DNA of 64,000 bases from Massilia sp. H-1 (GTDB taxonomy: Bacteria > Pseudomonadota > Gammaproteobacteria > Burkholderiales > Burkholderiaceae_D). Made by a program: the position numbers and the translations under genes. The notes beneath the pieces are model-generated. The model did not search any database. It saw only the letters and a program-made list of their open reading frames with translations, and was not told where the DNA came from. The DNA lies in NCBI GenBank assembly GCA_024703915.1, contig CP087969.1:1240001-1304000 (forward strand), given 5' to 3'. Shown here piece by piece: positions 32,884-41,721 of the stretch; positions within the stretch are counted from its first letter, which is position 1, and every line of letters begins with the position of its first letter.

Positions 32884-33009
32884 ACGCTCATCAAATCTTT
32901 CAGTTTGGTAGCTATCAGTACCAATAGGTACTTTATTTGCCCGCCATGCGTTAACTTAGATCAAACCATGCATCGCCATTTGCGGCTACCGAAAGGATTG
33001 CAACGCGCA

Positions 33010-34860
33010 ATGCGTACCCTATTCTCATCAGTCAGAATGTTTTCCACCACGCGTCCGGCCATGTGGGTCGGCCTGCCCCTCTCGGTTGCTGTCGGGCTGG
33101 TGTTTTACTTCACCACCGCCAGCTCGATCGAATCGGACTCGCGCCAGCGCTTCACCGCACGCGCAAAACGCCAGCAACATCATCGTGGCGCGGATCAAGT
33201 CAGAGCCTCTCGACGTGCTGCGCGGGACCGCCAGCATTTTCCAGACCAGCTATCCGCTCACCCGGCGCCAGTTCCACGGCTATGTGAACGGGCTCGAGCT
33301 GCCCAGGAATTTTCCGGCAATCGAAGCGATCAGCTTTGCCGAATACGTCAAAGATGCCGACCGCGAAGCGTTCGAGCAGCGCATGAACCGCGAACTGACG
33401 ACCGACAATGACATGGGCCAGCCGTTCAAGATCCGTCCGCCCGGCCGACAAGTGCGCCGAGTACAGCGTGCTGACCTTCATCGAACCTCTCGACCTGGGC
33501 AACAAGGCGGTCGGCTTCGACCTGCAAGCCAATCCCCTGCAGCACGCCAACCAGATCGCTGCTGCGCGACGGCGGCCAGCTGATTTCCTCGGGCATGCCG
33601 ATCGCCGCCATGGCCGGACGCAACCGCACCGGGCTGGGCATGCGCCTGCCGATCTACCTGCCGCACGCACCGACCAATACCATGCAGGAGCGGCGCGACG
33701 CGTTTGTCGGCTCGGTCGGGATCGCCTTCTCGGTCGACAAGCTGGTGCTCGGCGTGATCGACGAAATGCCGGTCCGCAATGTGCGCATGACCCTGGTCGA
33801 CAACGCGGTCAGCATCGAAGGCAAGCGCGGCCGCATCCTGTTCGACACCGAAATGGAAACGGCGGCCAGTCGCGCCCGCCGCTGCTGCGTGGCGGGCGCT
33901 TTTCGAAAACGCTGCCGATCGACTTCAACGGCCGCGCCTGGGACGCCACCTTCAGCGTCGACGCGCGACCTGTACACGGGTTTCGAAGAATTCGTGCCCT
34001 GGCTGGCGATGCTGGCTAAGCTTCATCAGCACCATGCTGCTGTACGCGCTGTTCCACACGCTGACCTCGTCAGCTTGCGCAAGGCCATCAAGATGGCCAA
34101 GGGCATGACGCGCGAACTGCGCGAGAGCCAGGCCAAGCTGCAGCAATCGCACCAGAACCTGCGCCGCCTGGCGGCCCACGCCGACCAGATCAAGGAAGGC
34201 GAACGCAAGCGCATCGCGCGCGAGATCCACGACGACCTCGGGCAGAACTTGCTGGCGCTGCGGATCGAGGCCGACATGCTGGCCACCCGCACCCACGAAC
34301 GCCATCCGCGCCTGCACACGCGGGCCCGCTCGACCCTGTCGCAGATCGATGCCACCATCAAGAGCGTGCGCCAGATCATCAATGACTTGCGGCCCAATGT
34401 GCTCGACCTGGGCCTGTCGGCCGCCGTCGAATGGCAGATCGCCGAATTCAAGCGCCGCACCGGCATCGCCTGCGAGCTGATCGATGAACCGAAGGAAGTG
34501 CTGCTGGGCGACCACGCGGCCACGGCCTTCTTCCGCATCCTGCAAGAGTCGCTCAGCAACATCGTGCGGCATGCCCATGCCACCAGCGTGCGGGTCGAAC
34601 TGCGCTCGAACGGCCGCCTGCTGACCATGACGGTCAGCGACAACGGCATCGGCCTGGGCGCGCGCGAACGCTGCAAGGTCGGCTCCTTCGGCCTGGTCGG
34701 CATCGAAGAGCGCATCAATATCCTCGGCGGCAGCTTCTCGATCACCAGCACCGACGGCGAGGGCACCACCGTGTGCGTCTCGGTGCCGCTGCACGCCGAA
34801 CCCAACCATCAAGGAACGCCCGTCATGACGGCGCGCCACCATCACGAGGTCACTGTCTGA
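33010..34860 (+). CDS. Membrane sensor histidine kinase, CHASE-type sensor with NarX-type kinase
   Basis: About 615 residues. A first membrane helix ([20 protein letters not shown]) leads to an extracytoplasmic CHASE-like domain ([65 protein letters not shown]). A second helix ([20 protein letters not shown]), a coiled coil and the HisKA_3 motif follow ([27 protein letters not shown]), then the ATPase domain ([40 protein letters not shown]). Breaks near 33170, 33445, 33560, 33885, 33963 and 34015 (GCTAAGC). No response regulator follows, so its partner is elsewhere. An alternative in-frame ATG is at 32968. Confidence 0.88.
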
Positions 34861-35138
34861 CAAGCCTCTCGCATTGTCCTAAACAGACGCGGCGGCTTGG
34901 AGAAAGCGCGCTGTCGGACCTTGCCATATGCACTAGGAATAAACCATTTTGTTTGTTGAGTTAAGTCAAGTAGACCAGGGCGCACCGGCGCACCATCCTC
35001 ATCTAGTAACGGAAATCAATGTAATTAGGAAAAATTTTCCAGCTAGATACAGAAAGGAGGACGCCGGAAGCAGCACGCAGCACACGCCATACCAGGGATG
35101 CAGTCACCACAATCACACTCTAAAAAAGAGGTCCTATC
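34861..35138. other. Regulatory region upstream of the YCMLRPG repeat gene
   Basis: Non-coding, clearly more AT-rich than the flanking genes, especially 34930-35050, so it probably contains the promoter of the repeat protein. An AAAGGAGG string at 35053-35060 is a perfect ribosome-binding site but is followed by no long frame. The gene's own start is preceded by AAGAGG at 35125-35130. Confidence 0.45.
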
Positions 35139-35852
35139 ATGAAAAGCAATGCCACCTATAACGCGATCGCCGCGCTCGACCTGGAGCCGATCAAGACCAA
35201 ACTGATGCACGTCGCCTCGGGCGAAGGCTGGAGCCGGGCGCGCGCCGACGCGATGGACACCGAGTACCGCCGCTTCCTCTACCTGATGCATGCGTTCCCC
35301 GACGAACAGACCGCGCCGACCGTCGATGTCGACACCTTCTGGCACTACCATATTCTCGACACCATGAAATATGCGGCCGACTGCGAGCGCGTGTTCGGCC
35401 AGTTCATGCACCACTATCCTTACCTCGGCATGGAAGGCAATGGCGACGAGGGGGCCGAGCAGCGCGGCGCCGAGCGCATGCGCGAACTGTATGAAGCGAC
35501 CTTCGGCGAAGACTATATCCGCGCCGAAGCGTACGGCGAGGCTGCCGCCAGCGCCTACTGCATGCTGCGCCCGGGCGACAAGCAGGCGGCTAAGCGCCCA
35601 AGCCACGTATTGCATGCTACGACCGGGAAACACCAAGGCGCAGGGCGCGCAAGCGGCCTACTGCATGTTGCGACCGGGAGGCAAACCGGCCGACGGTGCG
35701 CAAGCGAGCTACTGCATGCTGCGACCGGGCGACAAGCAGGCTGAGGGCGCGACGCGGCCTACTGCATGCTGCGCCCCGGCAGCAGCGCAGCGCTGGCCGC
35801 GGCGGCCGCGCTGGCCACGGCCGCCTGCCACGACACGGCAGCGGCGATCTGA
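35139..35852 (+). CDS. GRDP-like domain protein with five YCMLRPG repeats; possible RiPP precursor or Cys-repeat protein
   Basis: About 237 residues. Residues 1-130 form a compact domain with VDVDTFWHYHILDTMKYAADC followed by FGQFMHHYPYLGMEG and ATFGEDYIRAEAYGE. This WHxHILDT..YA.DC..FG.F.HHYPY pattern is that of bacterial glycine-rich-domain-like (GRDP/DUF1399-type) proteins. From residue 140 on, the block YCMLRPG recurs five times at 17-residue spacing with a GAQA linker, ending in an Ala-rich tail and a final Cys. Two single-base errors (35589-35595 GCTAAGC; 35747-35752) interrupt the repeats; correcting them gives an exact 17-residue period. No signal peptide or membrane helix. Each unit offers Cys, Tyr, Arg and Pro in a fixed context, as in multi-core peptide precursors, but no modifying enzyme is adjacent. 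Confidence 0.82.
35556..35780 (+). repeat. Five tandem 51-bp coding repeats (YCMLRPG units)
   Basis: The Tyr codon of each unit starts at 35556, 35608, 35659, 35710 and 35760. Spacings of 52, 51, 51 and 50 bases become exactly 51 when the +1 scar at 35589-35595 and the missing base near 35750 are corrected. Synonymous changes between units (TAC/TAT, CTG/CTA/TTG, CGC/CGA) show the peptide, not the DNA, is being conserved. Confidence 0.85.
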
Positions 35853-35880
35853 GCGGCAGCAACAGCGCCCACCAAGCGAA

Positions 35881-35915
35881 CAGGCCCGGCAAGTGCAGCG
35901 CACTTGCCGGGCCTG
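35881..35915. terminator. Perfect 16-bp hairpin between convergent genes
   Basis: CAGGCCCGGCAAGTGC (35881-35896) and its exact complement at 35900-35915 flank a 3-base loop. It lies 28 bases past the repeat-protein stop and 20 bases before the end of the convergent HTH gene, so it can serve both directions. The T-tract is weak. Confidence 0.75.
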
Positions 35916-35934
35916 TCTGTTTGGCGGGGCCGGT

Positions 35935-36198
35935 TTAGCGAATGGCGTTGAACGGATTGATCGTCACGCCCATCAGCGACTTCCAGTTCGCGGATGCTGA
36001 ATTCGCTCACTTCGTGCATGCGCAGCAGGATGGTGGCGCCGATCGGCAGCGTGCGGTGGCGGATCTTGCTGATCACCGGCGGAGCCACTTCCAGCGCGAC
36101 AGCGCAGCGTCATTCTTCAGATTCAATTTTTCCATGATCGCGTCGAGGACGGCGTTCGGATCGTAAGTCGGTTCTGTGGGCACGTGGCGTATCGTCAT
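35935..36198 (-). CDS. Small Cro/CI-like helix-turn-helix protein
   Basis: About 87 residues: MTIRHVPTEPTYDPNAVLDAIMEKLNLKNDAALSRALEVAPPVISKIRHRTLPIGATILLRMHEVSEFSIRELK (shown to follow after repair). The NDAALSRALEV..PVISKIRHRTL core has the spacing of a lambda-repressor-type HTH. Two indels interrupt it: a shortened GC run near 36094 and an extra base near 35985. Convergent with the repeat-protein gene and separated from it only by the hairpin. DNA target unknown. Confidence 0.7.
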
Positions 36199-36520
36199 GA
36201 GTCAATTCTTTCAAAAAATCACATTCCGTGGCTTATTTGCCAGCGGCGCTAACTAACGGTGAAAAGCACGTTAAGTACCTGCGCTTCGCAGGATAAAGTG
36301 CGGCCTCTGCACGAACTGCAAGATCATACACGCTTGTGTTGACATTTGCTCAAGCCGTGACATTTTCACACAAAATAACACAGATTAGGAAATGTTTCTA
36401 TCGTGCGTGTTGAGGAAGATACAGCGCCCCATAGCGGCGAGGGCCCATTCGCATGCGATCCGGGTAGCGAGCTGGGAGTAAGAAGTGGGAATTAGATAGA
36501 ATTGCAGCAAAAGGGTGTGC
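36199..36520. other. Intergenic region upstream of the HTH gene
   Basis: About 320 bases, AT-rich in 36320-36400, probably holding the leftward promoter of the HTH gene. ACTTAACGTGCTTTTCACC-type half-sites are not clearly repeated. No gene supported. Confidence 0.4.
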
Positions 36521-36655
36521 TCATCGGCACGCTGCAAGCCAGCCGAGCTGGCGGCGGATTTCCTCGGGAGCGGGCGGTGGCTGGCGCGCGGCCTCGCGCG
36601 TGGCCATGTAGGCGCGGACCTGTTCCTTGGACGGTTGAATGATACGGTGCGGCAT
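36521..36655 (-). CDS. Small hypothetical protein, 44 residues
   Basis: MPHRIIQPSKEQVRAYMATREAARQPPPAPEEIRRQLGW followed by LAACR. The composition (amphipathic helix, Pro linker, RRQLGW helix) looks like a short conserved regulator-type peptide and not random antisense frame. No strong ribosome-binding site is seen, so the call is tentative. Same strand as the 67-residue protein upstream. Confidence 0.45.
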   Translation of the reverse strand: MPHRIIQPSKEQVRAYMATREAARQPPPAPEEIRRQLGWLAACR

Positions 36656-36759
36656 AGCGAGCTCTAGCACAAGGCCGGTTTCGTGTGACGATATGGCTCA
36701 CGATACGGCCCGCTGCCGCGCCGCCCTTGAGGCAACTCAAGTGCGCACCGCTGCCCTGC

Positions 36760-36963
36760 TTATTTCTTCTGGCTGGCCTGGTAGATGGTCTTGGCATCCT
36801 GGTGCGCGCGGTCGAGGTTGCGCAAGGCCTCGTCCTGGTCGTGGGCGACGAAGAATTCCGCGTCCTGGGCCTTGACCACCAGCTTGATCGCGGCGGCATC
36901 GCTCAGATTGTATTTCTCGGTGATCAGGGTGGTCACTTCATCGAGGTATTCTTCGTAGGTCAT
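36760..36963 (-). CDS. Small acidic hypothetical protein, 67 residues
   Basis: Intact frame MTYEEYLDEVTTLITEKYNLSDAAAIKLVVKAQDAEFFVAHDQDEALRNLDRAHQDAKTIYQ with a KK tail. Helical and charged, no membrane segment. It resembles short conserved Burkholderiales proteins of unknown role. Follows the epimerase gene on the same strand after 33 bases. Confidence 0.72.
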   Translation of the reverse strand: MTYEEYLDEVTTLITEKYNLSDAAAIKLVVKAQDAEFFVAHDQDEALRNLDRAHQDAKTIYQASQKK

Positions 36964-36996
36964 GGCGCTCTCATGGCATGGCGGGGTTCAGGGGCC

Positions 36997-37884
36997 TCAT
37001 TTTACCAGCGCCATGGCGGCCACCGCCGGACCGACGTGCGGATGGCGCAGGCGTACCCCGAGTTCCTGCTTGATGCGGGTGTTGGCCATGCGGCGCGATT
37101 CCGACATGAACGACAGCAGCATGGGCGAAACCGCCGCCGCCAGTTGCTCGCGCGCCACGCAGGGCAGGCGCAGCAGCGAATGCATCAGCAACCGTGTCGA
37201 AATAGTCGGCCATTTTCATGTGGGTGTCGTCCACCGCGTGATAGATCCGTCCAGGCAAGCCCCTGAACAAGGCCAGCGCCGCGATCCGCGCCAGATCGTC
37301 CGCATGGATATGGTTGGTGTACACATCGTCGCTTAGCCAGCAGGGCTGGCGTGCCCTGCTCCAGGCGGCGCAGCGGCAGCCGGTCGCGCGCGTAGATGCC
37401 CGGCACGCGCAGGATCGCCAGGTGGCCGCCGCGGCGCACGGCCCAGGCGCGCAGCACCCGTTCGGCATCGACCCGGCGCCAGGCGCGCCCATTGTGCGGC
37501 GCCACCGTGCGCGTCTCGTCGATCAATTCCCCGCCGCAATCGCCATACACGCCGCTGGTGCTCACATAAACCACGCGCGCCCCCTCAGGTAGAATGGCGC
37601 TCAGATGGCGCGTGCGGCGGTCGAGTACGCCTTCCGACTGGGGCGGCGCCAGGTGCACCACGTGCTGCGCCAGGCCTAGGCCAGGCGGGCCAGGCTGGCC
37701 GGGCGGTCGAGATCGGCCACCACCGGAATCGCCCCGGCCGCGCGCAGCTCGGCGCAGCGCGCCGGATTGCTGGTCACGGCAAACACGCGAAAGCGCGCAC
37801 CAGCGGCAGCAGGCGCATGCCGACATCGCCGCAGCCGAGGATAAGCAGGCGCGGCCGTTTCAATTTGTTCTTGTCTTGTTTCAT
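36997..37884 (-). CDS. NAD-dependent epimerase/dehydratase-like SDR (YeeZ type)
   Basis: About 295 residues with an N-terminal Rossmann fold, PRLLILGCGDVGMRLLPL, and later YVSTSGVYGDCGGELIDE, LRVPGIYARDRLPLRRLEQG, DDVYTNHIHADDLARIAALAL and GRIYHAVDD. This is the extended-SDR pattern with an SGVYG Tyr, as in YeeZ. Breaks near 37803, 37675 (GCCTAGGC), 37333 (GCTTAGC) and 37190. The start codon lies 11 bases from that of the divergent reductase. Substrate unknown. Confidence 0.83.
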
Positions 37885-37895
37885 GTAAGGATTGT

Positions 37896-38925
37896 ATGAC
37901 GTTCCAGATTACTGTTCAGCCCAGCGGCCACCAATTCGCCTGCGAAGCGGACGAAACCGTATTAAACGCCGCGCTGCGGGCTTAAGCATCGGCCTGCCCT
38001 ACGGCTGCAAGAATGGCGCCTGCGGCTCCTGCAAGGGCAAGGTCGTGTCCGGCACCGTCGAACACAAGGCCCACCAGCAGCGCCCCTGACGGACGAAGAA
38101 AAAGCGGCTAAGCTTCTCCCTGTTCTGCTGCGCCACCACCGGCGCCGACCTGGTGATCGAAGCGCGCGAAGTGGGCGGCAGCAGCGACTATCCGGTACGC
38201 AAGATGCCATCGCGCGTGGCCAGCATCGAAAAGGTCGCGCCGGACGTGGCCGTGATCACGCTGCAGCTGCTTAGCCAACGAAGCGCTCGCCTACCGTGCC
38301 GGACAGTATATCGAATTCCTGCTGCGCGATGGCAAGCGGCGCAGCTACAGCATGGCCAGCGCGCCGACGCTGGAAGGCCCGATCACCCTGCACATCCGCT
38401 ACATGGCGGGCGGCCTGTTCACCGAGCACGTCTTTGGCAGCATGAAAGAGCGCGACATCCTGCGCTTCGAAGGACCGCACGGCAGCTTCTTCCTGCGCGA
38501 AGAATCGGACAAGCCGATCGTGCTGCTGGCCTCGGGCACGGGCTTCGCCCCGATCAAGGCCCTGATGGAGCACCTGATCGACCTGAAATCGACGCGGCCG
38601 GTGAGTTTGTACTGGGGTGGGCGGCGTCCGCTGGACCTGTACATGCATGCCCTGTGCGAACAATGGGCGGCCACGCTGCCGCAGTTCCGCTACGTGCCGG
38701 TGGTATCGCACGCGCTGCCGGAAGACCACTGGACGGGGCGCACCGGCTTCGTGCATGAAGCCGTCATGGCCGACCTGCCGGACCTGTCGGCGCACCAGGT
38801 ATCGCCTGCGGCGCCCCGGTGGTGGTGGACTCCGCGCGGCGCGACTACGTCGCCCGCTGCGGCCTGCCGAAACGGACGAATTCTACGCCGACGCCTTCAC
38901 CAGCGAAGCCGACCTCCACAACTAA
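37896..38925 (+). CDS. Ferredoxin-type NAD(P)H/FAD reductase (CDP-6-deoxy-delta-3,4-glucoseen reductase-like)
   Basis: An N-terminal plant-type 2Fe-2S domain: MTFQITVQPSGHQFACEADETVLNAALRAGIGLPYGCKNGACGSCKGKVVSG with the CX4CX2C ligands, and a fourth Cys in FSLFCCA. The FAD domain has YRAGQYIEFLLRDGKRRSYSMAS, and the NAD domain VLLASGTGFAPIKALMEHL and YACGAPVVV. About 340 residues. Breaks at 37980-37987 (GCTTAAGC; GCCGGC restores the invariant AGI), 38081, 38107 (GCTAAGC), 38270 (GCTTAGC), 38805 and 38865. It passes electrons from NAD(P)H to an unknown acceptor or oxygenase. Confidence 0.9.
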
Positions 38926-38939
38926 AAAAATTTCTCCAA

Positions 38940-39134
38940 CACCGGGGTCAGACCTCAATTCTGCAATTCGGGGTCAGACCTCAATTTCACACGTTCTTGG
39001 TGCCGCACGCGGCCACCGGGGCGATTTGTCGCGCTCACATCACAAATCCATAGCAAGCGCAGGGCATGCCACAAAAGTCTTGCAGAATGGAGGTCTGACC
39101 CCGAATTGCAGAATTGAGGTCTGACCCCGGGGTG
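38940..39134. repeat. Large inverted repeat with paired GGGGTCAGACCTC motifs
   Basis: The arm at 38940-38988 carries GGGGTCAGACCTCAATT twice, separated by a CTGCAATTC spacer. The arm at 39089-39134 is its near-exact reverse complement. About 100 bases lie between the arms. The element fills the gap between the reductase stop and the convergent acyltransferase. No transposase frame lies inside, so it looks like a non-autonomous extragenic repeat that could also terminate both transcripts. Confidence 0.85.
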
Positions 39135-39137
39135 GGC

Positions 39138-39753
39138 TTAGCGGCGCTTGACGGTGCTGGCGTCGAACTGGTCGCTGTTCTTGCCGGTGATGCTTAGAGC
39201 GTAGAACTGCTGGATTTCAGCCATGTCGGCGCCGATGTCGCCGGTGGGGATGAACATGCGGCCGATGCCGCCGGTCTTGTGCTTGAAGTCGAGATAGGCC
39301 AGCGCGATCGGTACGCCCGCGCCATGCGCCATGTGGTAAAACCCGGTCTTCCAGTGCGTCACCTTGCCGCGCGTGCCTTCCGGCGCGACGATGATCGCCA
39401 GCCGCTCGCGCGCCCAAACGCGGCAATCGTGTTCTGCACCGTGTTGTTGGAGGCGCTGCGGTCGATCGCGATCCCGCCCAGCCAGCGCGAAAGCCAGCCG
39501 ATCGGCCAGCTGAACAGGCTGGCCTTGGCCATCCAGTACACGCGCAAACGCAAGACAAAGCACAGCATCAGGGTGATCGGGAAATCCCAGTTGCTGGTGT
39601 GCGGCGCGGCAATCAGGATGAATTTCGGATGCTGCTCGATTTCGTCCGGCGTCATCCCTTCCGTGCGCCAGCCCGTGGCGCATGGACATGGACGTGCGAG
39701 ACGGCACGCATGACGCGGTTGATGATCGGTGTTTCGAATATGGTGTGGTGCAT
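39138..39753 (-). CDS. 1-acyl-sn-glycerol-3-phosphate acyltransferase-like protein
   Basis: About 205 residues of the PlsC family. The catalytic HX4D-type motif is visible as APHTSNWDFPITLMLCFVLRLRVYWMAK, and the acceptor motif as IVAPEGTRGKVTHWKTGFYHMA. The form matches the short cytosolic or peripheral acyltransferases that lack a second membrane helix. Breaks near 39680 and 39412. It uses acyl-ACP or acyl-CoA on a lysophospholipid or related acceptor. The stop lies right next to the inverted repeat. Confidence 0.88.
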
Positions 39754-39851
39754 GACTGGACAGTCCCGGCGCAGCCACCCTCGGCAGGCGCGCGCAACAT
39801 CGGGCACAATAGATGAGGTCGTTCTCTAAAGCATCATTTTACCCCAGTCGC

Positions 39852-41138
39852 ATGCCTCCCCCGAAAGTTCTTATGTCGCTCCTGTCGCCGTCCCATGGTT
39901 TTGCCGTCCTGCGCCACCGCAATTTTTCCTTTTACCTCACGGCGCGCCTGCTCGGCACGCTGGCGGTGCAGATGCAAAGCGTGGCCATCGGCTGGCAGGT
40001 CTACCAGATGACGGGCAGCCTGTTCGACCTGGGCCTGATCGGCCTGGCCCAGTTCGCGCCCTTCCTGGTGCTGATCCTGCTGGCCTTAGCCACGTGGCCG
40101 ACCGCTTCAACCGCCGCAACATCATCATCGTCTGCCTGGCCACCCAGCTCGTGTGCGGCTTGCTGCTGCTCGGCTTCACGCTGTCGGGCACGCGCGGTGT
40201 GGCCGGTGTTCGCGATCCTGGTGCTGTTCGGCAGCGCGCGCCTTCATGATGCCTTAAGCCACCCAGGCCGTGCTGCGCAACCTGGTGCCGGACGAAGCCT
40301 TCGGCGCGGCCGTCGCGCTCAGCTCCTCGGCCTTCCACGTGGCCGTGATCGCCAACCCCGGTACTGGGCGGCCTGCTGTACCTGGCCTACCCCGTCCACG
40401 GTGTACCTGGTCGCCGCCGCCCTGCTGGTGCTGTCGGTGGCGCTGATGGCGCGCACCCGCGCCGCGCCCCAGGCGGTCAATAAGGAACCGGCCACCTGGC
40501 ACACGGTGCTCGAAGGCTTGCGCTTCGTGTTTTCGCGCCCGATCATGCTGGGCGCCATTTCGCTCGACCTGTTCGCGGTCCTGTTCGGCGGCGCCACGGC
40601 CCTGCTGCTTAAGCCTATGCGCACGACGTGCTGCAGGTCGGCCCCACCGCGCTCGGCCTGCTGCGCACCGCGCCCGGGGCCGGCGCGGCGCTGTGCTCGG
40701 TGGCACTGACCTTCTATCCGATCCGGCGCCATGTCGGCGCCTGGATGTTCGGCGGCGTGGCCGTGTTCGGCCTGGCCACGGTGACGCTGGGCCTGACCGA
40801 CAATCTGCTGCTGGCGCTGCTGGCCCTGCTGCTGCTGGGCGCCAAGGACATGGTCAGCGTGTATGTGCGGCACTTGCTGGTGCAGTTCGAAACGCCGGAC
40901 GCGATCCGCGGCCGCGTCAGCGCGGTGAACTCGGTCTTCATCGGCGCGTCTAACGAGCTGGGCGAGTTCGAATCCGGCGTCACGGCTTAGCTGGTTCGGG
41001 CTGGTGCGCGCCATCCTGTTCGGCGGGGTCGCCACGCTGGCCGTCACAGGCATCTGGATGTGGCGTTTTCCCGTGCTCTCGCGCATGGACCGCTTCCCCC
41101 ATCACGCGCAGGAAATCGGCGCCCGCAAGCAGGCCTAG
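39852..41138 (+). CDS. MFS exporter, EntS/YhaV-like
   Basis: About 425 residues with 12 membrane helices: HRNFSFYLTARLLGTLAVQMQSVAIGWQVYQMTGS at the start, then LGLIGLAQFAPFLVLILLAGHVADRFNRRNIII, a long inner loop and VGPTALGLLRTAPGAGAALCSVALTFYPIRR. The pattern is that of the EntS-type siderophore or drug exporter branch. Breaks at 40085 (GCCTTAGCC), 40198, 40254, 40362, 40608 (GCTTAAGC) and 40986 (GCTTAGC). A later in-frame Met at 39873 is an alternative start. If the GCCTAGC at 41133-41139 is also a scar, the protein extends to 41157. Confidence 0.87.
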
Positions 41139-41294
41139 CACCATGCGCTTTGCTTGAAGCTGAACAACACTGGCGAAAGGTGTAAGATAAAGCTGTGTGC
41201 GTCACGAAGTCACCGGCTCCGGCAGGGCGGCAGTCGCGCCCGCCGCACACGAACGGCCGGAGTTGGATTTTTTTGAACAACCGGGAGTGAGCTT

Positions 41295-41660
41295 ATGCAA
41301 ATTAACATCAATACCGACAAAACGATCGAACGCCATCAAGGTCTGGACGATCATGTGCAATCCGTGGTCTCGGCTGCGGTGCAACGTTTTGCGGACCACA
41401 TCACTCGCGTCGAAGTTCACCTCAGCGACGACAATAGCCAGAAATCTGTCGATGGCGGCAACCGCTGCCTGCTCGAGGCGCGCGTCAACGGCTACCAGCC
41501 GATCGCCGTCAGCGACCACGACGTCGCCCTGCACGTGGCCATCAGCGGCGCGGCAGACAAGCTCAAGCGCGCAATCGAAAGCGCACTCGGCCGCCTGCAC
41601 GACAAGAAGCTGCATGCCACGCCAACGCTGATCGATGAACCGGACGAAGTGAACGAGTAA
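41295..41660 (+). CDS. Hibernation-promoting factor/RaiA-like ribosome-associated protein
   Basis: Intact, 121 residues. MQININTDKTIERHQGLDDHVQSVVSAAVQRFADHITRVEVHLSDDNSQKS has the beta-alpha layout of HPF/YfiA proteins, and the C-terminal AISGAADKLKRAIESALGRLHDKKL completes it. The short form lacks the long-HPF extension. It should bind the 30S decoding region during stress. A GGGAG ribosome-binding site is seen at 41283-41287. Confidence 0.88.
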   Translation: MQININTDKTIERHQGLDDHVQSVVSAAVQRFADHITRVEVHLSDDNSQKSVDGGNRCLLEARVNGYQPIAVSDHDVALHVAISGAADKLKRAIESALGRLHDKKLHATPTLIDEPDEVNE

Positions 41661-41721
41661 GCATCCCCTTCCCTGGCGGCCGCGCAGGCTGCCAGGCTGA
41701 CTGCCTTGCCCTACCCCTGCC

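Noticed and set aside
35556-35780. 51-bp tandem repeats as a CRISPR array or non-coding satellite
   Set aside because: The units are contiguous coding sequence in one frame with synonymous variation and no unique spacers.
37980-37987. GCTTAAGC as a repeated insertion target or mobile-element scar
   Set aside because: The inserted bases vary (TTA, TAA, TT, TA, TCGA) and no target duplication or element is present.
38940-39134. Insertion sequence
   Set aside because: Only about 100 bases between arms, no transposase frame and no clear target duplication.
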